Source: Pseudacidovorax intermedius (lineage in GTDB: Bacteria > Pseudomonadota > Gammaproteobacteria > Burkholderiales > Burkholderiaceae_C). Taken from it: DNA of 40,731 nt. Positions 1-7,494 of the stretch are shown here, in pieces. The notes under the pieces were generated by a model. The model saw nothing but the letters and a program-made list of their open reading frames with translations, ran no database searches and was not told the DNA's origin. The stretch is taken from the NCBI RefSeq assembly GCF_001476815.1, contig NZ_LDSL01000065.1:1-40731 (forward strand). The letters run 5' to 3'. How positions within the stretch are numbered: position 1 is the first letter of the stretch; every line of letters starts with the position of its first letter. The translations under genes were made by a program, and so were the position numbers.

Positions 1-9
1 CCATCCCTG

Positions 10-30
10 CCTTCCCCCAGCGGGGGAAGG
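10..30 (-). terminator. Hairpin downstream of the type I secretion genes
   Basis: A perfect 9-bp inverted repeat (CCTTCCCCC / GGGGGAAGG) with a 3-nt loop lies 75 bases past the stop of the HlyD-family gene. It has no T-run after it, so it may be a factor-assisted terminator or one of the intergenic hairpin elements common in this genome type. No gene is visible in positions 1-104. If it is the operon end, no TolC-type outer-membrane gene belongs to the operon. Confidence 0.45.
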
Positions 31-104
31 AGCAAGACCGCGCCGCAGCCGTCCGCACGCTGGTCGTGGTTGCCAGCCTCATCGCTGCTTGCCTCGGCAT
101 CGAC

Positions 105-1418
105 TCAAGGCTCACGGAATGCCTCCCGCTGCATCTTCAGGACGGGCCGCAGGATGTACCAGATGAAGGGATCGGTGCCCACGATCAGGTCCACCTCGGC
201 CTCCATGCCGGGCGTGATGCGGTTCTCGGGCCGCCCGACGTGCGAGGCGCCGGTGCTCACCTGCAGCCGGTAGTAGGGCGGCGCGGTGGGCAGCGTGGCG
301 TCGCGGTCGGCGTCGGCGGCCACCAGGTCCACGCGGCCGTCCACCGTGCCGTAGCGCAGGAAGTCGTAGGCCGTGATCTTCACGCGCGCCTTCTGGCCGG
401 CATGCAAGAAGCCGCGGTCGTTGGGGCTCAGGCGCGCCTCGACCATCACCTGCGCATCGTCGGGCACCACCTCCAGGATGGCCTCGCCCGGCTTGATGAC
501 CCAGCCGGGGCTGCCGCTGCGCAGGCCCTTGACGATGCCCTCGCCCGGCGCCGTGACCACCGTGCGCGAGCGCTGGTTGCGGGCGCGCTGCAGGTCCTCG
601 TTGAGGCTGGCCAGTTGCCGCTCGACGGTCGAGAGTTCGTCCGACGCGCGGCGGCGGAAGCTCCCCTCGGCCTCGGCCAGCTTGGCCTGCGCCTCGCCGA
701 TGGCGGCGCTGGCCGAGACCACGCCCTGGCGCGCCACCGCGAGTTCGGCGGACGCGACCTCGGCCTCGCGCCGCTTGTCCAGCACCTCCAGCTGGCCGAT
801 CAGCTTCTCGGCGGCCAGCTGCTCGGAGATCTCCAGCTCCTTGCGCGCCAGGGCGACGCGCTGCGTCAGGCCGGCCACCTTGGCCTGCTGCTCCATCTGC
901 TTGCTGCGCGCCGCCTCCAGCGCGGCCTGGGCGCCGGCGGCGATGCCGCGCTGCTCCAGCGAGCGGGCCTGCCAGGCGCCCAGTTCGCCGCGCACCACGT
1001 CGGCGTCCATCGCGGCCGGAAAGCTCTCGCGCCGCAAGGGCTCGCCGCGGCTCTCGGCCGTGAGGCGCAGGCGCGCGGCCTGCGTGGCGGCCTGGCGGGC
1101 CGTCAGTTCCTCGAGGTTGAGGCCGCTGCCGCCCAGGTCGATCTCCACCAGCGGCTGGCCGGCCTTGACGCGCTCGCCCTCGCGCACGAGCACAGCGCGC
1201 ACGATGCCGCCTTCCAGGTGCTGGATGGACTTGACGCGGTCGGAAGGGATCACCTTGCCGCTGGCGACCACCACGGTCTCCATGGGAAAGCCCAGCGCCA
1301 CCAGCGCCAGCAGGCCGATGGCGGCGCCGGCGAGCCAGCCGCGCCGGCGGCCCGGGCCGTCGGGCGGTGGCGGCCGGTCTTCGGCGCGCAGCAGGACTTG
1401 GGGCAGGTCGTTCTTCAT
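105..1418 (-). CDS. HlyD-family type I secretion periplasmic adaptor
   Basis: 437 residues. This is the membrane-fusion subunit that links an inner-membrane ABC exporter to a TolC-type outer-membrane channel. Visible parts are a short cytoplasmic N-terminus, one membrane helix at about residues 28-45, the lipoyl/biotinyl half-motif IQHLEGGIVRAVLVREGE, a long Ala/Glu/Arg-rich coiled-coil hairpin (about 100-280), the second half-lipoyl segment and a C-terminal beta-barrel containing the HlyD-type stretch ITPGMEAEVDLIVG. I chose the ATG at 1418, which lies 10 bases after the stop of the ABC gene; an in-frame start further upstream would overlap that gene. It is the last gene of the minus-strand export cluster. 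Family assignment is firm; the substrate is inferred from context to be the repetitive protein at 7495-11010. Confidence 0.93.
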   Translation of the reverse strand: MKNDLPQVLLRAEDRPPPPDGPGRRRGWLAGAAIGLLALVALGFPMETVVVASGKVIPSDRVKSIQHLEGGIVRAVLVREGERVKAGQPLVEIDLGGSGLNLEELTARQAATQAARLRLTAESRGEPLRRESFPAAMDADVVRGELGAWQARSLEQRGIAAGAQAALEAARSKQMEQQAKVAGLTQRVALARKELEISEQLAAEKLIGQLEVLDKRREAEVASAELAVARQGVVSASAAIGEAQAKLAEAEGSFRRRASDELSTVERQLASLNEDLQRARNQRSRTVVTAPGEGIVKGLRSGSPGWVIKPGEAILEVVPDDAQVMVEARLSPNDRGFLHAGQKARVKITAYDFLRYGTVDGRVDLVAADADRDATLPTAPPYYRLQVSTGASHVGRPENRITPGMEAEVDLIVGTDPFIWYILRPVLKMQREAFREP

Positions 1419-1428
1419 GGCCGGTGCC

Positions 1429-3258
1429 TCATGCGGCGGAAGCGGACGCGGACGCCACGGCGGCGGCAGCAGCGGTCGCGGGCTCGGGCTCGCCGCGCCG
1501 GCTGCCGAAGAGGCGCGGCACCATGTCCGCCGGCGCGCCCTGCTCCACCGCACCGTCGCCGGTGACGTGGTAGACGTGCGTGGCCGCCGCCACCATGCGC
1601 AGCGAATGCGTGACCACGATCACCGTGCGCGTGCGGGCGATGGCCACCAGGGTGTTGATGAGCTGGCGCTCGCTGTGGAAGTCGAGGTCGTTGCTGGGCT
1701 CGTCCAGCACCAGCACCGAGGGCTTGCGCAGGAAGGCCAGCGCCAGGCCCAGCTTGCGCCGCTCGCCCACCGACAGGCCGGTGCCGCCCTCGCCGATGCG
1801 GGTGCGGTAGCCGGCCGGCAGGCGCGAGACGAAGTCGTGCGCGCCGGCCAGCTTGCAGGCGGCCACGATCTGCTCGTCGCCATGGCCGGGGGCGCAGCGG
1901 CGCAGGGTCTCGATGATCTCGCCGGCGAACCAGTAGACCTCCTGTGAGAGGTAGCTGATCCATTTGGCGCGGTCGTCGCGACCGAACTGGGCCAGGTCGT
2001 ACTCGCCCAGGCTCACGGTGCCGGCGGTCGGCGCATAGAGGCCGCAGATCAGCCGCACCAGCGTGGACTTGCCGGCGCCGTTGCGGCCCACCACGGCATG
2101 CAGGCCGGCGGGGCCGATGGCCAGTTGCAGCCTCTCGAACACCGGCCGGCCCTGCGCATGGAAGCGGAAGTCCACGTCGCGCAGCCGCACCAGGCCGGGC
2201 GGCTGCGGCAGGTTCAGGCCGCTGGGCGCGCGCTCCACCGGCTCGACCAGCACCTTCTCGAGCCGGCTGGCGGCCTCAGCCGCGGTGGCCAGCGCGCGCC
2301 AGTTGGACACCAGCCCCGCCACCGGCTGCAGCGCCCGCATGGCCAGCATGTTGGCCGCCACCAGGCCGCCGACGGTCATCCACTGCTGCATCACCGACAG
2401 CGCGCCGGCGGTGATGACGACGGTGGAGAAGATGGTCAGCAGCACGGTGGTGCCGTCGCGCGCGGTCTCGATCTCGCCGTTCTTGCGGAAGCTCTCGGCC
2501 AGCCAGCGGTCGTAGGTCTGGCGCCAGCCGGCGAGCGTGGGGCCGTCGTTGGCCTGGGTCTTGAGCGTCTCGCGCGCGGCGCAGATCTCGGCCGTCATGC
2601 GCTCCAGGCTGCGGCTGCGCTCCGTCTCCTCCACGCGGCCGGCGCGCACCTCGTCGGCCCACCACCAGGCCAGGAAGGCCATGATGCCCAGGAAGACCAC
2701 CACCACCGGCAGCACCGGCAGCGCCACGATGCCGATGACCACCAGCGCGAACAGCGCCATGGGCAGGTCGAAGATGGCCTGCGCGAGGCCGCTGCTGAGC
2801 GTCATGCGCACCGCGCCGACGTCGCGGAACAGCAGGAACCAGGCAGCGGCGGGCCGCTCCTCCAGCGCGCGCAGCGGCCGTTCGAGCATGGACTGCAGCA
2901 GCGCGCCCGAGATGCCATGGTCGATGGTGGCGCCGGCATCGCGCAGCAGGCGCGAGCGGCGCCGGCGCAGCACGAACTCGATGGCCAGGAAGAACAGGAT
3001 GCCGCTGAACAGCGCCCACAGCGTGGAGGTGCCGCTGCGGTAGATCACGCGGTCGTACACCTGCAGCAGAAAGATGGACGGCAGCAGGCCGAACAGGCTG
3101 ATCGGCACCGACCACCAGGCGGCCTGGCGCACCGCCGGATAGGCGGCGCCGAAGGCCCGGCCGAGGGCATCGGCATGCGGGCTGGCCGGGGCGTCCGCGC
3201 CCTCGCCCGCCGGCGTGGCCGGCGCCACCAGCTGGCGTGGCAGCAGGTACTTCAGCAT
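1429..3258 (-). CDS. Type I secretion ABC transporter (permease-ATPase)
   Basis: 609 residues, a fused membrane domain and nucleotide-binding domain of the PrtD/LapB type. The N-terminal ~45 residues are short and polar, so there is no full C39-peptidase-like domain. Membrane helices follow (about 45-310). The ATPase has Walker A GRNGAGKST near residue 391, a signature loop reading LSVGE near 494 instead of the usual LSGGQ, Walker B VLVLDEPSNDLD near 518 and the H-loop VVTHS near 549. The C-terminus is an Ala/Ser-rich tail. It is followed 10 bp later by the HlyD-family gene, a standard type I secretion pair. A 147-bp gap with an AT-rich dyad lies upstream. Energised export of an unfolded protein is established for the family; the substrate here is inference. 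Confidence 0.93.
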   Translation of the reverse strand: MLKYLLPRQLVAPATPAGEGADAPASPHADALGRAFGAAYPAVRQAAWWSVPISLFGLLPSIFLLQVYDRVIYRSGTSTLWALFSGILFFLAIEFVLRRRRSRLLRDAGATIDHGISGALLQSMLERPLRALEERPAAAWFLLFRDVGAVRMTLSSGLAQAIFDLPMALFALVVIGIVALPVLPVVVVFLGIMAFLAWWWADEVRAGRVEETERSRSLERMTAEICAARETLKTQANDGPTLAGWRQTYDRWLAESFRKNGEIETARDGTTVLLTIFSTVVITAGALSVMQQWMTVGGLVAANMLAMRALQPVAGLVSNWRALATAAEAASRLEKVLVEPVERAPSGLNLPQPPGLVRLRDVDFRFHAQGRPVFERLQLAIGPAGLHAVVGRNGAGKSTLVRLICGLYAPTAGTVSLGEYDLAQFGRDDRAKWISYLSQEVYWFAGEIIETLRRCAPGHGDEQIVAACKLAGAHDFVSRLPAGYRTRIGEGGTGLSVGERRKLGLALAFLRKPSVLVLDEPSNDLDFHSERQLINTLVAIARTRTVIVVTHSLRMVAAATHVYHVTGDGAVEQGAPADMVPRLFGSRRGEPEPATAAAAAVASASASAA

Positions 3259-3284
3259 GGATGTCCGTCGCCGTGGAAGACCAT

Positions 3285-3307
3285 AAACAGATTGTTAATC
3301 GCTGTTT
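3285..3307. promoter_or_regulatory. AT-rich dyad upstream of the secretion ABC gene
   Basis: An imperfect palindrome AAACAGATT-GTT-AATC(G)CTGTTT, with nine-base arms and one bulged base, lies 27-49 bases upstream of the ABC transporter start in otherwise very GC-rich DNA. It could be an operator or part of a promoter that lets the secretion pair be transcribed separately from the upstream genes. No convincing -35/-10 pair was seen. Confidence 0.35.
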
Positions 3308-3405
3308 CCGAAGGCGTACAGCCGCATCCGCAGGAGCAGGGAAAACGACAGGAAAGAGGGCCCAACGCCGGTGCGGCACACATGGGGAAAAGCAGAAGAA
3401 AGGCT

Positions 3406-3603
3406 TCAGGTGCGTGCGAGCAACAGGCCGATCTGGGCGCAGGCCGCCATCAGCAGCACCCAGATGCACAGGAAGCGCAGGCCGCGGTACCAGGCCGGGT
3501 CACGCGCCGGCCGCATGCCGGGCGCGGGCAGGCGCCGCGGGCGGCGGGCGCGCCGCAGGCAGGGGCGCTCGCCAGGGGTCAGGGAGGACAGGTCGTTGCG
3601 CAT
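3406..3603 (-). CDS. Small single-helix membrane protein, unknown function
   Basis: 65 residues. The first half is Arg/Pro-rich and basic; the second half has one clear membrane helix (about residues 41-63, core LCIWVLLMAACAQIGLLL). The positive charge lies before the helix, so an N-in topology is likely. It sits 57 bp after the MurF-like fusion and before the secretion ABC gene, on the same strand. I recognise no family. Its place inside the export cluster suggests an accessory membrane component, but this is context only. It could also be a spurious reading frame; the hydrophobic segment and position argue for a real gene. Confidence 0.55.
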   Translation of the reverse strand: MRNDLSSLTPGERPCLRRARRPRRLPAPGMRPARDPAWYRGLRFLCIWVLLMAACAQIGLLLART

Positions 3604-3660
3604 CGGGGGCGTCGAAGGATGGGATCGGAACGGACGGGCGCGGCGTGGGCGGGCGGTCGG

Positions 3661-6600
3661 TCAGGCCATCGCCTTGACGGCCTTGGCCAGCCGCGACAGA
3701 CCGATGCGCGCGCCGCCCTTGGCCAGCACCCAGTCGCCGGCCGCCACCAGCTGGGCGAAGACGGCGACCAGCTCGGCCACGTCGGCGAACCAGCGCACCG
3801 TGACGAGCGGCTTCAGCCGCTGGGCCAGTGGCGCCATCAGCGGCCCGCACAGCAGCACGCGGCCCGGCTGCGCGGCCAGCAGGTCGGCCTGCAGGGCCAG
3901 GTGGTGGCGCTGGGCCTCGGCGCCCAGGCCGTGCATCTCGCCCAGCACCGCCACGCGCGCCTGTGGGGCGCAGGGCGCCCGGGCCAGCAGCGACAGCGCG
4001 GCGCGCATGGAGGTGGGATTGGCGTCGTGCGTCTCGTCGACGAAATGGAAGCGGCCGCCCGCCACCGGCACGTCCAGCACCGGGCCGCGCCATTCGTGCC
4101 GCTCGAAGCCGGCCAGCGCCGCCAGCGCCGCGGCCATCTGCGCCTGCCACTGCAGGGCGAGCACGGTGGCGACGACGGCGGTGGCGCCCAGGCCCACGTG
4201 GGCGCCCACGGCCTGCAGGCGCAGCGGCAGCCGCTGGCCGTCCACCTGCACCTGCAGTTCGCCGGGGGCCGCCGTCGCTGCCCCGGCGCCGTCGACGAGG
4301 CGCACGTCGGCCTGCGCATGCCGGCCATGGGCGAGCACGCGCAGGCCGCGCTGCGCGGCGGCGGCGGCCAGGGCGTCGTGGTCCGCGCTGTCGCGGCACA
4401 GCACCAGGCAGGCGCCCTCGTGCAGGGCCTCGATGGCCAGCAGGGCCTTGCGACGCTGTGCGGGGGCACCCGCCTCGGCCGGGTCGGCGGCCAGCACCAG
4501 CACCTGCGGCTGCGCGACCTGCACCATGGCGGCCGACGGGCCCGGGCCCAGTTCCAGCACCCAGGCGGCGGCCTCCTGCGGCAGGCAGCTCAGCGCCCAG
4601 GCCACGCCCAGGGGCAGGCGCTGGCGCGACTCGGGCTCGCCCACACGGCCCCAGGCGCCCAGGGCCTGCACCAGCATGGCGGCGGCGGTGTCGCGGGCCG
4701 CATCGCCGCCGACGGCGACCACGCGGCCCGGGTACTGGCTGCGCGCGTGGGCGCCGAGCGCGAGCATGGCCTGGCGCACGTCGTCCACCCGCAGCACCGG
4801 CAGGCCGCGCTGCAGGTGCGGCGCCGGCTGGGCGCAGAGGATGGCGGCGGCGGGCCGCAGCGCCTCCAGCTCCGCGGGCGCGCCGGGCCGGCCGGTGCGC
4901 TCGTCGTGCAGGCACAGCAGGCGCTGCGGCTGCGCGAAGGGGCGCGTGGCCATGCCCACGGCCTGCCAGCCCTCGGGCGGCGCCAGGGCCCAGTCGCCGC
5001 CGGTGATGCGCGCCAGCTCGGCGGCCGACCAGCGCATGCCCTGGCTGGCGGGTGCGGGCGCGGCCTGGCCGGCGGCCTCGCGCTCGGCCATCAGGCGGTG
5101 GTAGGCCACCATGCCCGACAGGTAGTGCTCCACGTCGTCGATGCGCACGCGGAAGGAATGGTGGCGGATGAAAAAGGCGCCCACGATGGCCGCCGGCCGG
5201 CGGAAGTACATCGCCATCTCGGGCCAGAAGTAGCCGTTCTGCAGGTAGTTGGCGCGGTGGTGCAGCGCGCGTTCGAACTTCTCCAGGTCGATCTCGCCGA
5301 GCAGGTGGGCCAGGGCCGGCATGCCCTCCAGCCGCCGGATCATGGCCTGGGCCGCGAGCATCAGCTCCAGCAGCGTGGGGAAGGTGGTCTTGCGGTCGAG
5401 CACGAAGTCCAGGTAGCCGGCCACGTTCTGGATGCCGAAGCGGAAGTACTTCTCCAGCGGCCGCCAGCGCGTGAGTTCGTTGACGCTGTAGCTGAGCCAG
5501 TGGTCGTGCGCCTGCCAGTGCTGCTGGGCGATGAAGTGCGCGAAGGCGCGTTCCACCACGGCCAGCCAGCGTTCGTCGCGCGTCATGGCGTAGAGCCGCA
5601 GCAGGCCGAAGGCGGCCTCGCCGTCGTAGTAGATGATGCGCGAGACCTCTTTCACCGACAGGTCCTGCGCATGCAGCACGTGCACGAAGCGGCCGGTGGC
5701 GGCCTCCTGCATGGCGGCGATGCCGGTGGCGAGGCGCTCCATGAGCGGCAGCCATTCGGCGCTGCCGGCGATCTCGCTGACCTTGACCAGCGCCAGCAGC
5801 GCAACGGCGTTGCCGCCGAGCTTGATCTCCTCGCCCACGTCCACCAGGAAGGCGGCGGCGCGGCCGTCGGCCAGGGTGTAGTCGCGCACCAGCTGCTGCG
5901 TCAGGTGCCGCAGGCCGCGGTCGATGGCCTGGCGCAGCGCCGGGTCGCGCGTGAGCTCCCAGGCCTCGGCCATGGCGTAGAGCGAGCTGGCGTGGCGCAG
6001 CGTGTTGTAGCTGGGGATGGGCCGGTCGAAGCAGGGGAAGTGGCCGTAGACGAAGCGGCCGTTGTCCTGCACCTGGCGGGCCAGGTGGGCGGCGCCGGTG
6101 CGCACCATCGCCAGCGCCCCGGCCGCGTCGAGCGGCGGCAGCTGGCGGCGCCCGGCGTCCAGGCCGCTGCCGGCAAGGCGGTGGACGACGCCGTCCTCCT
6201 GGCAGAACACGCCGCCCAGGGCCAGCAGCCAGACCCTGTCGCCGGGCGCCAGGCCGGGCAGCCGCTGGCCGCGGAAGCGCTGCTGCAGGTAGAGATTCAG
6301 GTTGTGGCGGTTGACGACCGCATGCGCCACCTCGGGCCCGCCGTAGAAGGCGGCATTGGCATTGATCTCCTGCTCGGTCAGCGCCTGCGCGAAGCCCTCG
6401 TCGAACGCCAGGCCGAGGCGGAAGTAGTTGCGCTTGACCTGGCGCAGCTGCTGCTCGAGCTCGCCCAGCGACAGCTCGCCCACGCCCTGCACCCAGTCGA
6501 TCCGCAGCCAGGGCGACTGCAGCTGCTGGCGCTGCACGAGGGCGCTGGCGCGCCGCGCGCCGGCCTGCCAGGCCTCGTCGAAGCTGGCGCCGGTGGCATG

Positions 6601-6846
6601 CAGCACCTGCGCGCGGCGCTGGCCGTCGGTCACCGAGAAGAAGAGCGTGAAGGCCGGATACGGCGCCGGCAGGGGCGCGCACATCACCGCCACCTTGTCG
6701 CGGCAGGCGGCCAGCTGCGCGGCGAAGCCGCCGCCACTGCCGTCGCCGCGCCCCCCGGCCTGCGCGGGCGCGCCGGCCAGCGGCCAGCCGCTGTCGGTGG
6801 CGGCGTCGCCCGCGGGGCGCACGGGGCTGCTCGTTGCCGGGTCCAT
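3661..6846 (-). CDS. Helical-toroid (glycosidase-like) / MurF-like ligase fusion
   Basis: 1061 residues with no signal peptide, so probably cytoplasmic. Residues about 1-40 are Gly/Pro/Ala-rich. Residues about 50-600 contain repeated helical hairpins with Gly- and aromatic-rich turns (FVYGHFPCFDRPIPSYNTLRH, split here as FVYGHFPCFDRP and SYNTLRHASSLYA; YYDGEAAFGLLRLY; GIQNVAGYLDF), typical of an (alpha/alpha)6 toroid as in six-hairpin glycosidases and sugar epimerases. Residues about 600-1061 follow the MurF plan: an N-terminal domain, a P-loop position reading VGGDAARDT near 708, ELGPGP, then VDETHDANPTSM near 935 and VLGEMHGLG near 969. The P-loop lacks the GxxGKT(T) lysine-threonine, so Mur-type ATP use is doubtful. 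It starts 19 bp after the lipoprotein stop. It is not the housekeeping MurF. Its role in the cluster is unknown. Confidence 0.8.
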   Translation of the reverse strand: MDPATSSPVRPAGDAATDSGWPLAGAPAQAGGRGDGSGGGFAAQLAACRDKVAVMCAPLPAPYPAFTLFFSVTDGQRRAQVLHATGASFDEAWQAGARRASALVQRQQLQSPWLRIDWVQGVGELSLGELEQQLRQVKRNYFRLGLAFDEGFAQALTEQEINANAAFYGGPEVAHAVVNRHNLNLYLQQRFRGQRLPGLAPGDRVWLLALGGVFCQEDGVVHRLAGSGLDAGRRQLPPLDAAGALAMVRTGAAHLARQVQDNGRFVYGHFPCFDRPIPSYNTLRHASSLYAMAEAWELTRDPALRQAIDRGLRHLTQQLVRDYTLADGRAAAFLVDVGEEIKLGGNAVALLALVKVSEIAGSAEWLPLMERLATGIAAMQEAATGRFVHVLHAQDLSVKEVSRIIYYDGEAAFGLLRLYAMTRDERWLAVVERAFAHFIAQQHWQAHDHWLSYSVNELTRWRPLEKYFRFGIQNVAGYLDFVLDRKTTFPTLLELMLAAQAMIRRLEGMPALAHLLGEIDLEKFERALHHRANYLQNGYFWPEMAMYFRRPAAIVGAFFIRHHSFRVRIDDVEHYLSGMVAYHRLMAEREAAGQAAPAPASQGMRWSAAELARITGGDWALAPPEGWQAVGMATRPFAQPQRLLCLHDERTGRPGAPAELEALRPAAAILCAQPAPHLQRGLPVLRVDDVRQAMLALGAHARSQYPGRVVAVGGDAARDTAAAMLVQALGAWGRVGEPESRQRLPLGVAWALSCLPQEAAAWVLELGPGPSAAMVQVAQPQVLVLAADPAEAGAPAQRRKALLAIEALHEGACLVLCRDSADHDALAAAAAQRGLRVLAHGRHAQADVRLVDGAGAATAAPGELQVQVDGQRLPLRLQAVGAHVGLGATAVVATVLALQWQAQMAAALAALAGFERHEWRGPVLDVPVAGGRFHFVDETHDANPTSMRAALSLLARAPCAPQARVAVLGEMHGLGAEAQRHHLALQADLLAAQPGRVLLCGPLMAPLAQRLKPLVTVRWFADVAELVAVFAQLVAAGDWVLAKGGARIGLSRLAKAVKAMA

Positions 6847-6865
6847 CGCGCGTGCGGCCGCGGGG

Positions 6866-7387
6866 TCAGCGGTAGACGAACTCGACGCGGCGGTTGAGCT
6901 GCCAGCCGGCCTCGGTGCGTTCGGACGAGGCGGGCTTCTCCATGCCCCAGCTGGTGGCCTCCATGCGCTCGCCGGCCACGCCGCCCAGTTGCAGCGCCTG
7001 GCGCACCGACTCGGCCCGACGCTGGCCCAGCGCCACGTTGTACGCGCGGCCGCCGCGGTCGTCGGTGTGGCCTTCGAGCAGCACGCGCGCCCGCGGCTGC
7101 TCGCGCAGGTAGCGCGCATGGGCCTCGACGACGGCACGGTACTCGGGCTTGACCTCGACCCTGTCGAAGTCGAAGTACACGATGCGCGCCACGCCGGCCG
7201 GCCCGTCGAGCGCGGGCGCCGCCGGCGGCGCGGCCTGCACGCGGGCCACGCCGGTGCGGGCCTTGTTGGGATTGGCGTAGTAGTAGGTGGTGTCTTCCAC
7301 GCCATCGCGCGGCGCGGTGCCGCAGGCGGCCAGCAGCACCGGCACGGCCAGCGCGAGGCAGAAACGGGAAAGCGTGTTCGTGGTCAT
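6866..7387 (-). CDS. OmpA/Pal-type lipoprotein
   Basis: 173 residues. A lipoprotein signal peptide ends in the lipobox LLAAC, after which an ~50-residue linker leads to a C-terminal OmpA-like peptidoglycan-binding domain. Visible conserved elements are VYFDFDRVEVKPEY, the EGHTDDRGG loop with the diaminopimelate-contacting Asp, YNVALGQRRAESV with the conserved Arg, and the terminal NRRVEFVY. The ATG at 7387 gives a good signal peptide; an ATG 24 bases upstream would only add polar residues. It lies between the repetitive protein and the MurF-like fusion on the same strand. A likely role is to tether an outer-membrane or surface assembly to peptidoglycan. It is not the usual tol-pal copy, because no Tol genes adjoin it. 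Confidence 0.9.
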   Translation of the reverse strand: MTTNTLSRFCLALAVPVLLAACGTAPRDGVEDTTYYYANPNKARTGVARVQAAPPAAPALDGPAGVARIVYFDFDRVEVKPEYRAVVEAHARYLREQPRARVLLEGHTDDRGGRAYNVALGQRRAESVRQALQLGGVAGERMEATSWGMEKPASSERTEAGWQLNRRVEFVYR

Positions 7388-7494
7388 GCGTGAGGCCCGG
7401 GTGGCCGGCACCGGGCGCAGGAAGTGCGCGCGGGCCGGCGTGTTGGAGGATGGAAGGAAGGGGCGCTTGCGGGCGCCGCCCGTCCGGCGTGGGA

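Noticed and set aside
3661-6846. Housekeeping MurF of the dcw cluster
   Set aside because: It lacks the P-loop lysine, carries a ~600-residue N-terminal extension, and no other cell-wall synthesis gene adjoins it.
2098-6897. 1599-residue open frame on the plus strand
   Set aside because: It is the complement of the MurF-like fusion and ABC genes, is dominated by Gln/His/Gly/Arg/Ala, and shows no family motif. Long antisense open frames are common in DNA this GC-rich.
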